A DNA stretch of 64,000 bases from CAYRXM01 sp964449465 (GTDB lineage: Bacteria; Chloroflexota; Anaerolineae; JAFGEY01). The notes beneath the pieces are model-generated. The model made no database searches and had not been told where the DNA came from. It saw nothing but the letters and a program-made list of their open reading frames with translations. The first letter of the stretch is position 1; each line of letters opens with the position of its first letter. The position numbers and the translations under genes were made by a program. Positions 7,955 through 16,690 of the stretch are shown in pieces. The stretch covers positions 62,001-126,000 of the forward strand of contig CAYVBK010000006.1 of NCBI GenBank assembly GCA_964449465.1, written 5' to 3'.

Positions 7955-9370
7955 ATGACGTGGAAACGTTTTTTGGACAATTTGGGCATGATCCTGTTGG
8001 CCCTGTTTCTGGCTATCGTAGTCTGGATCGTCGCCATTCAAGAACAAAATCCTATCGAACGACGCGAGTTTCCTACGACCATCTTGGTGCAGGTGCGCAA
8101 CCTGCCGCCCGATTTGATCTTGTTTCCGGCTTTGACAGAAAAAGTGTCCCTGACCCTGCGGGCGCCTCAGAGCAATTGGAACAGCTTGCGTCCCGACAAG
8201 TTAACCGCCTGGGTGGACCTGAGCGGCCTACGCGCCGATGTCTATGATGTTCAAGTACATGTCAACTGCACCGACCCCAACGTCATGGTCGTTGAAACCA
8301 AACCTGGCACGGTGACGGTGAGGCTGCACAACAAAATTTCACGCCAGGTGCCGGTGCAGGTACGGCTGTACGGCTCGGTGGCGTTGGGCTATCAAATGAA
8401 AACAGGCAATGAAGACACGGCTATCGAACCCGAAACGGTGACAATCACCGGCCCGGAGGCACTGATCGAGCAGGTAGACAAGGTCACTGCCGACCTTTAT
8501 CTGGGCGGCGATGTCAAAGAAACCATTGTGCGCAAGCTGTCGGTGGTGGCCCGCCAGGCCAACGACGACCCGATTGGTTCCTTTGTCACCATCGAGCCTG
8601 CTGCTGTTACGGTAGTCATCCCGGTCGAACAAATGACCGGCTTTAACGAAGTGGCCGTCCGCCCGGTGGTGATTGGCTCGCCGGCACCGGGCTACCGCCT
8701 GACCGCCGTCAGTGTAGACCCGACCACCGTCACCCTGGCTGGTGACCCCGATGTGGTGGCGCAGATTCGCGGCTTTGTGGAAAACGTGCCACTTGACATT
8801 TCGGGAGCCAAAGATGATATTGTAGAAAGGCTCGCCCTCAAACTGCCCGAAGGCGTGTCTATCGTTGGCACGCAGGGTGTTCTGGTGACGGCCAGTATCG
8901 AGCCGCTGCCCGGCCGCCAAAGCGTCTTTCGCAAGCCCATCGTGCGCGGCCTCAAGACCGACCTGGTTGCCATCATATCACCCAATCAGGTGGTGGTCAC
9001 GTTGACCGGCCCACTGCCGCGCCTGAATACCCTGACCGAAGACGATGTGCAAATTTATGTAGACCTGGTAGACAAAGGCATTGGACAATATCGCATCGAG
9101 ATGACCTACCTGGTGCCCGAAGGTCTCAAGATCGAGTCGTTGGTGCCTTCAACGGTAGATGTAGTGGTGACAATGGCCACGCCCACGCCCTGGCCCACAC
9201 CCACCTACACGCCCAGTCCCACGCCGGTGATCACTCATACGGTCAGTGTTAGCGACACCGCTACCCTGACCATCACCGTCACACCGTCCGTCACACCGTC
9301 GCCGACCGGGCGGTCTCATTCGCTTTTGCCCACACTGACGCCGGTGCCAACCATCCGGCCCAGACCTTGA
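7955..9370 (+). CDS. cdaR: YbbR-domain protein, CdaR-like regulator of the diadenylate cyclase
   Basis: A protein of about 471 residues with one N-terminal membrane helix (MILLALFLAIVVWIVAIQ) and repeated beta-rich YbbR domains outside the membrane, marked by recurring LTLRAPQSNW / VTVRLHN and VTITGPEALIEQVDKV-type segments. It ends in a Thr/Pro-rich tail (TPTPWPTPTYTPSPTP) that probably spans the cell wall. In Firmicutes, CdaR binds CdaA and tunes c-di-AMP synthesis. ATG 7955 directly precedes the membrane helix. A GTG at 7943 would add four residues. It is separated from cdaA by 38 bp. Confidence 0.88.
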   Translation: MTWKRFLDNLGMILLALFLAIVVWIVAIQEQNPIERREFPTTILVQVRNLPPDLILFPALTEKVSLTLRAPQSNWNSLRPDKLTAWVDLSGLRADVYDVQVHVNCTDPNVMVVETKPGTVTVRLHNKISRQVPVQVRLYGSVALGYQMKTGNEDTAIEPETVTITGPEALIEQVDKVTADLYLGGDVKETIVRKLSVVARQANDDPIGSFVTIEPAAVTVVIPVEQMTGFNEVAVRPVVIGSPAPGYRLTAVSVDPTTVTLAGDPDVVAQIRGFVENVPLDISGAKDDIVERLALKLPEGVSIVGTQGVLVTASIEPLPGRQSVFRKPIVRGLKTDLVAIISPNQVVVTLTGPLPRLNTLTEDDVQIYVDLVDKGIGQYRIEMTYLVPEGLKIESLVPSTVDVVVTMATPTPWPTPTYTPSPTPVITHTVSVSDTATLTITVTPSVTPSPTGRSHSLLPTLTPVPTIRPRP

Positions 9371-9405
9371 ATTTTTGCTCGCAGCATAGATGATGAGGTT
9401 CTCAA

Positions 9406-10776
9406 ATGCCAAAACCTATTGTGGCCCTGGTGGGCCGTCCTAATACTGGCAAATCCACTATGTTCAACCGACTGGTCGGCGAACCGATGTCTATTGTATC
9501 AGACATCCCCGGCACGACACGGGATCGCCTGTATGCCGACTGTTTTTGGAACGGCGTCACCTTTACCCTGGTGGATACCGGCGGCATGGAGATTTTGGCC
9601 GAACATCGCCTTCAATCTGGCGAAGCGGCCGATATTTTGGCCGCCGGTTCGACGCATTTTGTGCGTGAAATTCGCGCCCAGGCGCAGGTGGCCATCCGTG
9701 AGGCCGATGTGGTGGTGCTGGTGGTGGATGCGCAGGCCGGCCTCACTGCCGCCGATGAGCAGGTGGCCGATGTGCTGCGCCACGCCAACAAGCCGATTAT
9801 CATTGCCGCCAACAAGGCCGACAATCTGGCCTTGTGGAACGATGCCGCCGAATTTTACGCATTGGGCACGGGGCCGGTTCTGCCGGTATCGGCGCTGAGC
9901 GGGCGCGGCACCGGCGAACTGTTGGACGAAATTGTATCTGCCATTCCCCCGGCAGCCGGCACAGACAACGAGGCATCTGGCCTGCAAATTGCCATTGTCG
10001 GGCGGCCCAACGTAGGCAAATCGTCGCTGCTCAACCAACTGCTTGGCGAAGAGAGATCCATTGTCAGCGCGGTGCCCGGCACAACCCGCGATGCCATTGA
10101 CACGTATATGCAGTGGGATGGGCAAGATATTGTCTTGATTGACACCGCCGGCATTCGGCGCAAGGGCAAGGTGGAAAAAGGGCTTGAATATTACAGCGTC
10201 TTGCGCGCCTTGCGGGCCATCGGTCGGGCCGATGTGGCCTTGCTGTTGGTAGATGCCACCGAAGGCGTTACTGCGCAGGATGCCCATGTAGCCAGCTATA
10301 TTTTGCAAGAACACAAGAGCGCAGTGGTGTTGGTCAACAAGTGGGATGCGGTAGACAAGGATGCTTATACAATCAACGACTATACCGCCCATGTGCGCCA
10401 GGAACTCAAATTTATGGACTATGTGCCGGTGCTGTTCATCTCGGCGCTGACCGGTCAGCGGGTGGATCAGGTCATTCCCACCGCGTTGGAGGTTTATCAG
10501 GAGCGCAACCGGCGTGTGACTACGCACGAACTCAACGAACTGATCCAGGATGCCATGTTTCGCCACAGCCCACCCACCATCCGTCGGCAGCGGCTGCGCG
10601 TCTATTTTTGCACACAGGCCGAAGGCGCGCCGCCCACTTTTGTATTCTTTGTCAATGAACCCAAACTGGTGCATTTTGGGTATGAGCGTTACCTGGAAAA
10701 TCAGATTCGCGCCGTCTATCCGTTTACCGGTACACCGATTAAGCTGTTGTTCAAAAATCGTCAGGAACGAGAATAA
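9406..10776 (+). CDS. der: Ribosome-assembly GTPase Der (EngA)
   Basis: GTPase with two tandem G domains that helps 50S subunit maturation. Of 456 residues, the first G domain has GRPNTGKS (10-17), DTGG and NKAD. The second has GRPNVGKS (near 200), DTAGIRRKGKV and NKWD. A C-terminal KH-like domain follows (LNELIQDAMFRHSPPTIRRQRLRVYFCTQ). The length and order are those of the family. Confidence 0.97.
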   Translation: MPKPIVALVGRPNTGKSTMFNRLVGEPMSIVSDIPGTTRDRLYADCFWNGVTFTLVDTGGMEILAEHRLQSGEAADILAAGSTHFVREIRAQAQVAIREADVVVLVVDAQAGLTAADEQVADVLRHANKPIIIAANKADNLALWNDAAEFYALGTGPVLPVSALSGRGTGELLDEIVSAIPPAAGTDNEASGLQIAIVGRPNVGKSSLLNQLLGEERSIVSAVPGTTRDAIDTYMQWDGQDIVLIDTAGIRRKGKVEKGLEYYSVLRALRAIGRADVALLLVDATEGVTAQDAHVASYILQEHKSAVVLVNKWDAVDKDAYTINDYTAHVRQELKFMDYVPVLFISALTGQRVDQVIPTALEVYQERNRRVTTHELNELIQDAMFRHSPPTIRRQRLRVYFCTQAEGAPPTFVFFVNEPKLVHFGYERYLENQIRAVYPFTGTPIKLLFKNRQERE

Positions 10777-10799
10777 ATTGATTTGGAGAGGAGCCAACG

Positions 10800-11996
10800 A
10801 TGTCTCACAAACTGGGTTTTATCGAACGAGAACTGCAAATCCTTAAACAAGAAAAGCGATTCATCAACATCCGCGTGATGGGATCCCCGGCCGACGCCTG
10901 GATGGTGGTCAACAGCAAACGGGTGCTGAATTTTTGCACCAACAACTATCTCGGTCTGGCCAATCACCCCGAAATCAAACAGGCGGCCTGCCAGGCCATT
11001 GAGCGATGGGGCGTGGGGCCGGCTGCCGTGCGCACCATCGCCGGCACTCAAGAACTGCACCTCGAATTTGAGCAGCGCATGGCCCGTTTCAAGTCGGTCG
11101 AGGCGGCGATGCTGGTGCAAAGTGGCTTTTGCGCCAATCAGGCGGCCATCCCGGCGCTGGTGGGGCAAAACAGGGAAACCGGCGAGCAGGATGTCATTTT
11201 CTCCGACCGCCTCAACCATGCCAGCATCATTGACGGGGCGCGGCTGTCGGGGGCCAAGATTGTGGTCTTTGAACACTGCGACCCGGCCGACCTGGAAGCC
11301 AAGATTGTAGAGCATTTGCCCAAATATCGCCGTGGGCTGATGATCACCGACGGTGTGTTTAGCATGGACGGCGATATTGCCCCGTTGGACCAATTGTACG
11401 AGGTCGCCGACCGGCATGGTGTGTTGACGATGGTGGACGACGCGCATGGCGAGGGTGTGCTGGGGCGTGGCAAAGGCATCGTCAGCCATTTTGGGCTGGA
11501 GGGTCGTTTTGACGTCGAAATCGGTACATTGTCCAAAGCGTTTGGCGTGATGGGCGGGGTCATTGCCGGCAAATCCATCGTGGTCGAATACATCCGCCAA
11601 AAAGCGCGTCCCAACCTCTTTTCCAGCGCGCTCACCCCGGCCGACACCGCTGCATGCCTGGCTTCGCTGGACTATATCGAACGGCATCCAGAGCGGGTGG
11701 ATATGTTGTGGGCCAACGCCGAGTATTTCAAAAAGGGCATGGCTGCATTGGGGCTGAACACCGGTCAAACCCAAACGCCCATCGTGCCGGTAATGCTGGG
11801 CGATGTGACTCTGGCCCAAGAGTTTAGCGCGCGACTGTTTGAGCAAGGTGTCTTTGCTATGGCTCTGGGTTTTCCTACCGTGCCGCAAGGCAAAGCGCGT
11901 ATCCGCGTGATGAACACCGCGGCCCACAGTCGGGAAGACCTGGATCAGGGCTTGCAGGCCTTTGCGCAGGTGGCCCGCGATCTAGGGGTGATCTAG
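10800..11996 (+). CDS. kbl: Glycine C-acetyltransferase / 2-amino-3-ketobutyrate CoA ligase-like PLP enzyme
   Basis: Alpha-oxoamine synthase of 398 residues. It probably interconverts 2-amino-3-oxobutyrate plus CoA with glycine plus acetyl-CoA in threonine catabolism. Visible are LNFCTNNYLGLANHPEI, the AVRTIAGTQELHLEFE substrate segment, DDAHGEGVLG (PLP-binding Asp, His) and the Schiff-base lysine in GTLSKAFGVMGG. BioF (KAPA synthase) is a close relative. The NNYLGLANHPE and GTQELH signatures favour Kbl, and no biotin or tdh gene is adjacent. SD GGAGAGG precedes the ATG. Confidence 0.85.
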   Translation: MSHKLGFIERELQILKQEKRFINIRVMGSPADAWMVVNSKRVLNFCTNNYLGLANHPEIKQAACQAIERWGVGPAAVRTIAGTQELHLEFEQRMARFKSVEAAMLVQSGFCANQAAIPALVGQNRETGEQDVIFSDRLNHASIIDGARLSGAKIVVFEHCDPADLEAKIVEHLPKYRRGLMITDGVFSMDGDIAPLDQLYEVADRHGVLTMVDDAHGEGVLGRGKGIVSHFGLEGRFDVEIGTLSKAFGVMGGVIAGKSIVVEYIRQKARPNLFSSALTPADTAACLASLDYIERHPERVDMLWANAEYFKKGMAALGLNTGQTQTPIVPVMLGDVTLAQEFSARLFEQGVFAMALGFPTVPQGKARIRVMNTAAHSREDLDQGLQAFAQVARDLGVI

Positions 11997-12001
11997 CAAT
12001 C

Positions 12002-12080
12002 CAATCTGCCACTGTCAGAAGACTGTCGGCCAAGCGTCAAATTTAGAGGGCAATCTGGTGTACACTAGAGTGGCAGATTG
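12002..12080. repeat. Long-range inverted repeat in the pspA leader
   Basis: CAATCTGCCACT (12002-12013) is perfectly complementary to AGTGGCAGATTG (12069-12080), separated by 55 bases. The pairing can be extended outward with one mismatch and one bulge. The right arm is followed closely by TTTTTT and then the pspA Shine-Dalgarno, so a leader stem or attenuator is possible. Confidence 0.55.
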
Positions 12081-12106
12081 ATCGCTCTTTTTTAGGAGGA
12101 ACATAT

Positions 12107-12838
12107 ATGGCTACGCTTTTGGAAAAAACGCAAACCCTGATTTCGGCCAATTTACACGCCATGCTTGACAAGGCCCTCAAGGCCAACTCTCTCGCCGTGC
12201 TGGATGAATACATTCGCCAGTCACAAAATAACCTGGACGATCTCGAAGACGCCGCAGCCACCGTCGGCGGGCAGGTTAAAACGCTGGAGCGCAAGCGCAA
12301 AGAATTTGAGCAAAAAGTACAGGAACTGGATCAGCAGATTGATGGCTTGCTGGCGCGTGGCAAAGACGACCTGGCCGTGGCTGTCCAACGCAAGCTCAAC
12401 AATGCGCAGGCGATGGTCAAAGAGTATACCGAGCAATATGAGCGGCAAAGCAAAGAGTACAAACAGCTTCTCGACGCCCGTCTCAAACTGGAAGCCCGTT
12501 TGACCGAAATTCGCCAGGAGCGCGAGCAGTTGCAGGCTTTGCTTGAACTGGCCAAAGCCAAAGAAGTCTCGACCAGAACGCTGCGTTCGTTGGATGATCT
12601 GTCGGGTGTTGGCGATGCCGACATTGCCCGCATCGCCGACGGCATCCGCGCCCGGCTGGACAAGGCCAGCGCTCAAAGCGAAATGCGCGCTTCTCGCCTG
12701 GAAGAACAGATGGACCAGGTTCTTGAAGTGGACGAGATTCAGCTTCAGCTTGAAGAGCGCAAACGGCGGTTGGGCCTGGGGCGCGCCTCTGATGGGCCGC
12801 CCGAAGCCGACTCGGTCTCCGGACAGGGACGCAGATAA
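12107..12838 (+). CDS. pspA: PspA/IM30 (Vipp1) family protein
   Basis: A 243-residue, almost wholly helical coiled-coil protein that opens with an amphipathic segment (LEKTQTLISANLHAML) and continues with QSQNNLDDLEDAAATVGGQVKTLERKRKEFEQKVQEL, typical of PspA/IM30 proteins. These bind stressed inner membranes and form ESCRT-III-like rods or rings. The C-terminal third (from about 175) is less conserved. SD AGGAGGA lies eight bases before the ATG. It heads a co-oriented cluster with solute-binding-like and VWA proteins. Control may be through the inverted repeat in its leader. No PspF/PspBC partner is present. Confidence 0.9.
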   Translation: MATLLEKTQTLISANLHAMLDKALKANSLAVLDEYIRQSQNNLDDLEDAAATVGGQVKTLERKRKEFEQKVQELDQQIDGLLARGKDDLAVAVQRKLNNAQAMVKEYTEQYERQSKEYKQLLDARLKLEARLTEIRQEREQLQALLELAKAKEVSTRTLRSLDDLSGVGDADIARIADGIRARLDKASAQSEMRASRLEEQMDQVLEVDEIQLQLEERKRRLGLGRASDGPPEADSVSGQGRR

Positions 12839-12850
12839 CCCCCTCAACCA

Positions 12851-12888
12851 GGCTCACTGCGCCCGCTGTTCGGTCGGTGCAGTGAGCC
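12851..12888. repeat. Intercistronic hairpin after pspA
   Basis: A perfect 10-bp stem (GGCTCACTGC / GCAGTGAGCC) with an 18-base loop in the 104-base gap between pspA and the next gene. No T-run follows, so partial termination or mRNA processing that sets the ratio of PspA to its neighbours is a guess. Confidence 0.55.
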
Positions 12889-12942
12889 ATCCTGGCAAAC
12901 GTCTGTCAGGATATTCGCGTGGACTGGAGGGAACAAGTCAAC

Positions 12943-14160
12943 ATGAACAAAACGCGGATCATTTTTTTTGTGATCATTGGCCTGGCTTTGTTGATCGTCG
13001 TGACCGGCCTGCTGGTCATCCAGTTGCCTAAAATGCTGGGGCAGACTCCACCCGGGGTCACGCCGACCCCCAAAACATCCCATGAGCCGCTCGATGTGCG
13101 CATCCTGGCCGCTCTGCCGGTCGAGCCGTGGGTCAGTGAGGCGGCCAAAAAGTTTAACGCCGAAGACCATCGCCTGGAAGGACGCAAAATCCTGGTGGTG
13201 GTGACGCCGATGGACGGCCTGACGGCGATGGGCTATTATGACCGGGAAGAGATGAACCCCCTTCCCACTGCCTGGATTCCCGACAGCCGCTATCTGGTGG
13301 ACCTGGTCAACGCCACTTACAAGACCAAGCGCAACCGCGATGTGTTTTTGACCGACGGCGAATACCGTGCCAAACCCATCGCCCTGTCGCTGTTCTCTTG
13401 GGGTATCTATGCCAGCCGCGCCAGTGTGCTGCAAGCCCGCTATGACGACATTACCTGGCAGGCCATCCACGATGCGGCGATGGCCAAAGGCGGCTGGCGT
13501 GAGATCGGCGGCGCCGACTGTGCCGCCTGCCCACAATGGGGCTATTTCAAGCTGGTGGTGCCCAATCCGCGCAAAAACGTGGCCGGCCTGGTGGCCATGG
13601 TGGCCGCTGCCGGCGAATACTATGACAAGACCTCGATCACAGTCGAGGATGTGACTAACCCCGATTTTCAGGCCTGGATGGCCGAATTGATGGGCGCTGT
13701 CACCGATTATTCCAGCGCATACTCGGTTGAAGACCTGGCCTTGTTTGGCTATTCGATGGGCGACGGCGGTCAGTTGCTAGAGAGTGACCTGCTGATCAAC
13801 ATGGAAGGCATCCAGACCCGCTGGTCCGACCCGCTGGTGATTGCCTATCCGCAGTACCTCACCTATTTTGACTTTCCATTTACCGTGTGGATGGGTCCTG
13901 AAACCACCGCCGATGAAAAGAACGCCGCCCTGGAATTTCAAAAATATCTCTTGTCGGTCGAACAGCAGCAAGAAGCATTGAAACGTGGACTGCGCCCGGC
14001 CAACCTTCAGGTATCGTTGGAATCGTCGGACAGCCTGTTTGTCAAGTGGCAAAGCCAGGGGGCCATGACCCTGATCCCGCGCGCCACGCGCATGCACTCG
14101 CCCGACCGTGAAGTGCTGCTGGCCTTGCTGCGTTGGTTCGATCTCAACATCGGCAAGTAA
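12943..14160 (+). CDS. Membrane-anchored extracellular solute-binding-like protein
   Basis: A 405-residue protein with an uncleaved-looking N-terminal helix (IIFFVIIGLALLIVVTGLLVI, written here in part as residues 5-25), a short Pro/Thr linker (GVTPTPKT) and an outer domain resembling ABC solute-binding proteins (LDVRILAALPVEPWVSEAAKKF). Its C-terminal part (FPFTVWMGPETTADEKNAAL, EALKRGLRPANL) aligns by eye with the non-VWA part of the next protein, so the two are probably paralogues. ATG 12943 is preferred to an in-frame GTG at 12919. It has no transporter partners. It is inferred to act in envelope sensing with PspA. Confidence 0.7.
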   Translation: MNKTRIIFFVIIGLALLIVVTGLLVIQLPKMLGQTPPGVTPTPKTSHEPLDVRILAALPVEPWVSEAAKKFNAEDHRLEGRKILVVVTPMDGLTAMGYYDREEMNPLPTAWIPDSRYLVDLVNATYKTKRNRDVFLTDGEYRAKPIALSLFSWGIYASRASVLQARYDDITWQAIHDAAMAKGGWREIGGADCAACPQWGYFKLVVPNPRKNVAGLVAMVAAAGEYYDKTSITVEDVTNPDFQAWMAELMGAVTDYSSAYSVEDLALFGYSMGDGGQLLESDLLINMEGIQTRWSDPLVIAYPQYLTYFDFPFTVWMGPETTADEKNAALEFQKYLLSVEQQQEALKRGLRPANLQVSLESSDSLFVKWQSQGAMTLIPRATRMHSPDREVLLALLRWFDLNIGK

Positions 14161-14172
14161 AGGAGGATGGCG

Positions 14173-15843
14173 ATGAATCCAGGCAGTAACGGTTTCAGAA
14201 CCGCCCTGATCGGCGGAGTGATCGTCCTCCTGGCTTTTTTGAACGTCTGTTGCCTCAGCACGGCCAGCCTGACCCCCGGCGGCGGGCGGGCCACACCAAC
14301 CCCGCCCCCGCCCGGCCTGGTGGTGGCTTTTTCGCCGGAAAAAGAAGAGGTTTTTCAGTCGCTCATCCAGGCGTTCAACAAGCAGGTGGCCGCTGTATCG
14401 CCCGACATTCTTCAAGTTCAGGCGGTACGCTATGAGCCCGACCTGATGATCGAGGCAGCCCTGGCCGGCCAGGTGCAGGCCATCTCGCCCGATTCGTCGG
14501 TGTGGCTGGACACGCTCGACCGCGAGTGGAAGGCTAAAACCGGCCGCGAGTCGCCGCTGGTCGGCCAGACCGAGCGGTATGCTGTCTCGCCCGTCGTCAT
14601 TGCCATGTGGGAAGACGTGGCCCGCAGTATGGGCTATCCCGACAAACCGCTGGGCTGGGCCGACCTGATGGAGCGCGCCCGCAACGACCCCAACTTTAAG
14701 TGGAGTCACCCCTCCACCAACTCGGCGGCCGGGCTGCTGGCGACGCTGGCTATGTTTTACGCCGGCGCCGGCAAAACGCGCGGCCTCAGTGAGGCCGATG
14801 TGCAACAGCAAGCCACCCTCGACTATGTGGCCGCCGTGGAAAAGACGGTACGCTATTACGGCGAAGGGGAATGGTCGGTGATTCAGCGGGTGCGCAGCGA
14901 AGGACGCGCCTATCTGGATGCGTTTGTATGCCAGGAACAACTGGTGATCTATTACAACACCCAGGCCGGCAAGGAGCGGCTGGTGGCCATCTATCCGGTC
15001 GAAGGTACCCTGTGGGAAGACCATCCCCTGGCCTTGCTGGAGCAGGATGGTCTGACGGCGGCGCAGCGATCCACGTTCAGTCGCCTGGTCGAGTTTGTCA
15101 GGGCGCGCGAGCAGCAAATGAGCATTTTGGGGCGCGGCTATCGCCCTACCGACCTGAGCATCGCCCTCAATGCGCCTCCATCGCCGTTTACCTCGGCCAA
15201 CGGCGTAGACCCCACTCAGCCGCAAACCGCCCTGCAAATGCCCGCCCCAACAGTGACGCAGATGGTGCGTGACGTGTGGTGGTACACCAAACGCCACACC
15301 AATGTCTACCTGGTGGCCGACGTGTCGGGCAGCATGCAGGAAAGCAGCAAATTGACTCACGCTCAGGCCGCTTTACGCATCTTTATGGAGCAGATCGAAG
15401 GGGATATGGAGCGGGTGGGGCTGATCACTTTTTCATCGAATGTCAACGAGATCACGCCGCTGGGCGAGCTAAAGGACAACCGCGCTATCATCAACCGCGA
15501 GATTGACGCACTCGATGCGCAGGGTGACACAGCCCTTCTGGATGCCGTAGATCTGGCCTATCAGCGATTGCAGGCCCTGGGCGACCGGGAGCGGATCAAT
15601 GCCATTGTGGTCATGACTGATGGTCGCGAGAATCACTCACGGATCAAGGCCGGCGATCTGATCAAGCGCATTATGGACGGTAATCAGTCGGGCGTGCCGG
15701 TGGTGATCTTTTGCATTGGCTATGGCAGCGACGCCGATGTCAAACTGCTACAATCCATCGCCGAGGCCAGCGGCGGACAGTATCACGCCGGCGACCTGGA
15801 CACCATCCGCCGGCTGTACAAAATCCTCTCTTCTTACTTTTAG
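14173..15843 (+). CDS. Solute-binding-like domain fused to a VWA domain, secreted and membrane-anchored
   Basis: A 556-residue protein: N-terminal hydrophobic export segment (LIGGVIVLLAFLNVCCL) that may be a lipoprotein signal, a solute-binding-like domain (about 50-340, LVVAFSPEKEEVFQSLIQAF), then a von Willebrand factor A domain (about 375-555). The VWA metal-ion site is complete: Asp383-x-Ser385-x-Ser387 (ADVSGSM), a later Thr, and VVMTDGREN. ATG 14173 has AAGGAGG with six-base spacing, which an upstream ATG at 14167 lacks. It is separated from its neighbours by 12 and 9 bases. It probably binds a ligand and a partner protein outside the cell. Function unknown. Confidence 0.78.
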   Translation: MNPGSNGFRTALIGGVIVLLAFLNVCCLSTASLTPGGGRATPTPPPPGLVVAFSPEKEEVFQSLIQAFNKQVAAVSPDILQVQAVRYEPDLMIEAALAGQVQAISPDSSVWLDTLDREWKAKTGRESPLVGQTERYAVSPVVIAMWEDVARSMGYPDKPLGWADLMERARNDPNFKWSHPSTNSAAGLLATLAMFYAGAGKTRGLSEADVQQQATLDYVAAVEKTVRYYGEGEWSVIQRVRSEGRAYLDAFVCQEQLVIYYNTQAGKERLVAIYPVEGTLWEDHPLALLEQDGLTAAQRSTFSRLVEFVRAREQQMSILGRGYRPTDLSIALNAPPSPFTSANGVDPTQPQTALQMPAPTVTQMVRDVWWYTKRHTNVYLVADVSGSMQESSKLTHAQAALRIFMEQIEGDMERVGLITFSSNVNEITPLGELKDNRAIINREIDALDAQGDTALLDAVDLAYQRLQALGDRERINAIVVMTDGRENHSRIKAGDLIKRIMDGNQSGVPVVIFCIGYGSDADVKLLQSIAEASGGQYHAGDLDTIRRLYKILSSYF

Positions 15844-15852
15844 GTCAAAACT

Positions 15853-16689
15853 ATGTCCAACAAACCTTTGAGCGAAGAACTGCGAGATCGAGCGGCCAAA
15901 GCCCTGATCGCTTTTGCCTTTTTGCGCTGGGAAAGCGCAGTGATGCTGGCTATTACCCTGATTGCGGCAGTGTTGCTGCCTGTTCTGTTTTTTCCCGATG
16001 TCTTGTTGCTCGGCCAGTGGTGGTTTTGGTTGGCTCTGGGCGCCATCGGCGAGACCCTGGTGGTGGTCAGCAGCATCTATGACCCATCGGTGCGCGAACG
16101 GGTAGTGGGCGAAATGTTCCGCGAAAAGTTCAACCCCAAAGAAATTCGCACCAAAGAATATCGTTACAAGGTCGAAAAAGCACTCGAGTATCGTCGGCAG
16201 ATGGAAGTGCTGATCCAGCACACCCGCGATGGGGCCTTGCGTCTGCACCTGGAGGCGACGGTGAGCGACGTGTCGGCCTGGATTGCCAACATGTTTGCCC
16301 TGGCGCGCAAGCTGGATCACTATCGCGCCAGCGACATTTTGCATCACGATATGCAGTCGGTGCCGGCGGCTATTCAGCAACTTGAGCAGCGTCTGGTCAA
16401 CGAGACCGACATTCGGGTGCGCGAACAGCTCAAACAGACCATTGACAACAAGCGTGCTCAATGGGCCCAACTCGATCAACTGGACAATACAATGGAGCGC
16501 GCCGAATTGCAACTGGACGATACATTGAGCGCAATGGGCACCGTTTACGCTCAAATGCAACTCATTGATGCCAAAGACATTGACAGTGGACGGGCGCAGC
16601 GGCTGCGTCAAGACATTGCCACACAGGTCAACTCACTGCACGATGTGGCCGCCGCGATGGATGAAGTATACCTGTCACAAGGAGCATAA
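15853..16689 (+). CDS. Two-helix membrane protein with cytoplasmic coiled coil
   Basis: A 278-residue protein with no family I recognise. Two hydrophobic helices (about 31-48 AVMLAITLIAAVLLPVLF and 54-75 WWFWLALGAIGETLVVV) are followed by about 190 charged helical residues (YKVEKALEYRRQMEVLIQH, AAIQQLEQRLVNETDIRVR) that should form a coiled coil. It lies between the VWA protein and the LivK-like lipoprotein, 9 bases after one and 1 base before the other. It is inferred to be the membrane link between the outer solute-binding proteins and PspA on the inner face. Confidence 0.7.
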   Translation: MSNKPLSEELRDRAAKALIAFAFLRWESAVMLAITLIAAVLLPVLFFPDVLLLGQWWFWLALGAIGETLVVVSSIYDPSVRERVVGEMFREKFNPKEIRTKEYRYKVEKALEYRRQMEVLIQHTRDGALRLHLEATVSDVSAWIANMFALARKLDHYRASDILHHDMQSVPAAIQQLEQRLVNETDIRVREQLKQTIDNKRAQWAQLDQLDNTMERAELQLDDTLSAMGTVYAQMQLIDAKDIDSGRAQRLRQDIATQVNSLHDVAAAMDEVYLSQGA

Positions 16690-16690
16690 A

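Noticed and set aside
12070..12085. GG-N10-GC (TGGCAG..ATCGC) before pspA, as in sigma54 promoters of psp operons
   Set aside because: Only the GG and GC pairs match, no activator gene or upstream sites are seen, and the stretch is part of the inverted repeat. Sigma54 is not expected in this phylum.
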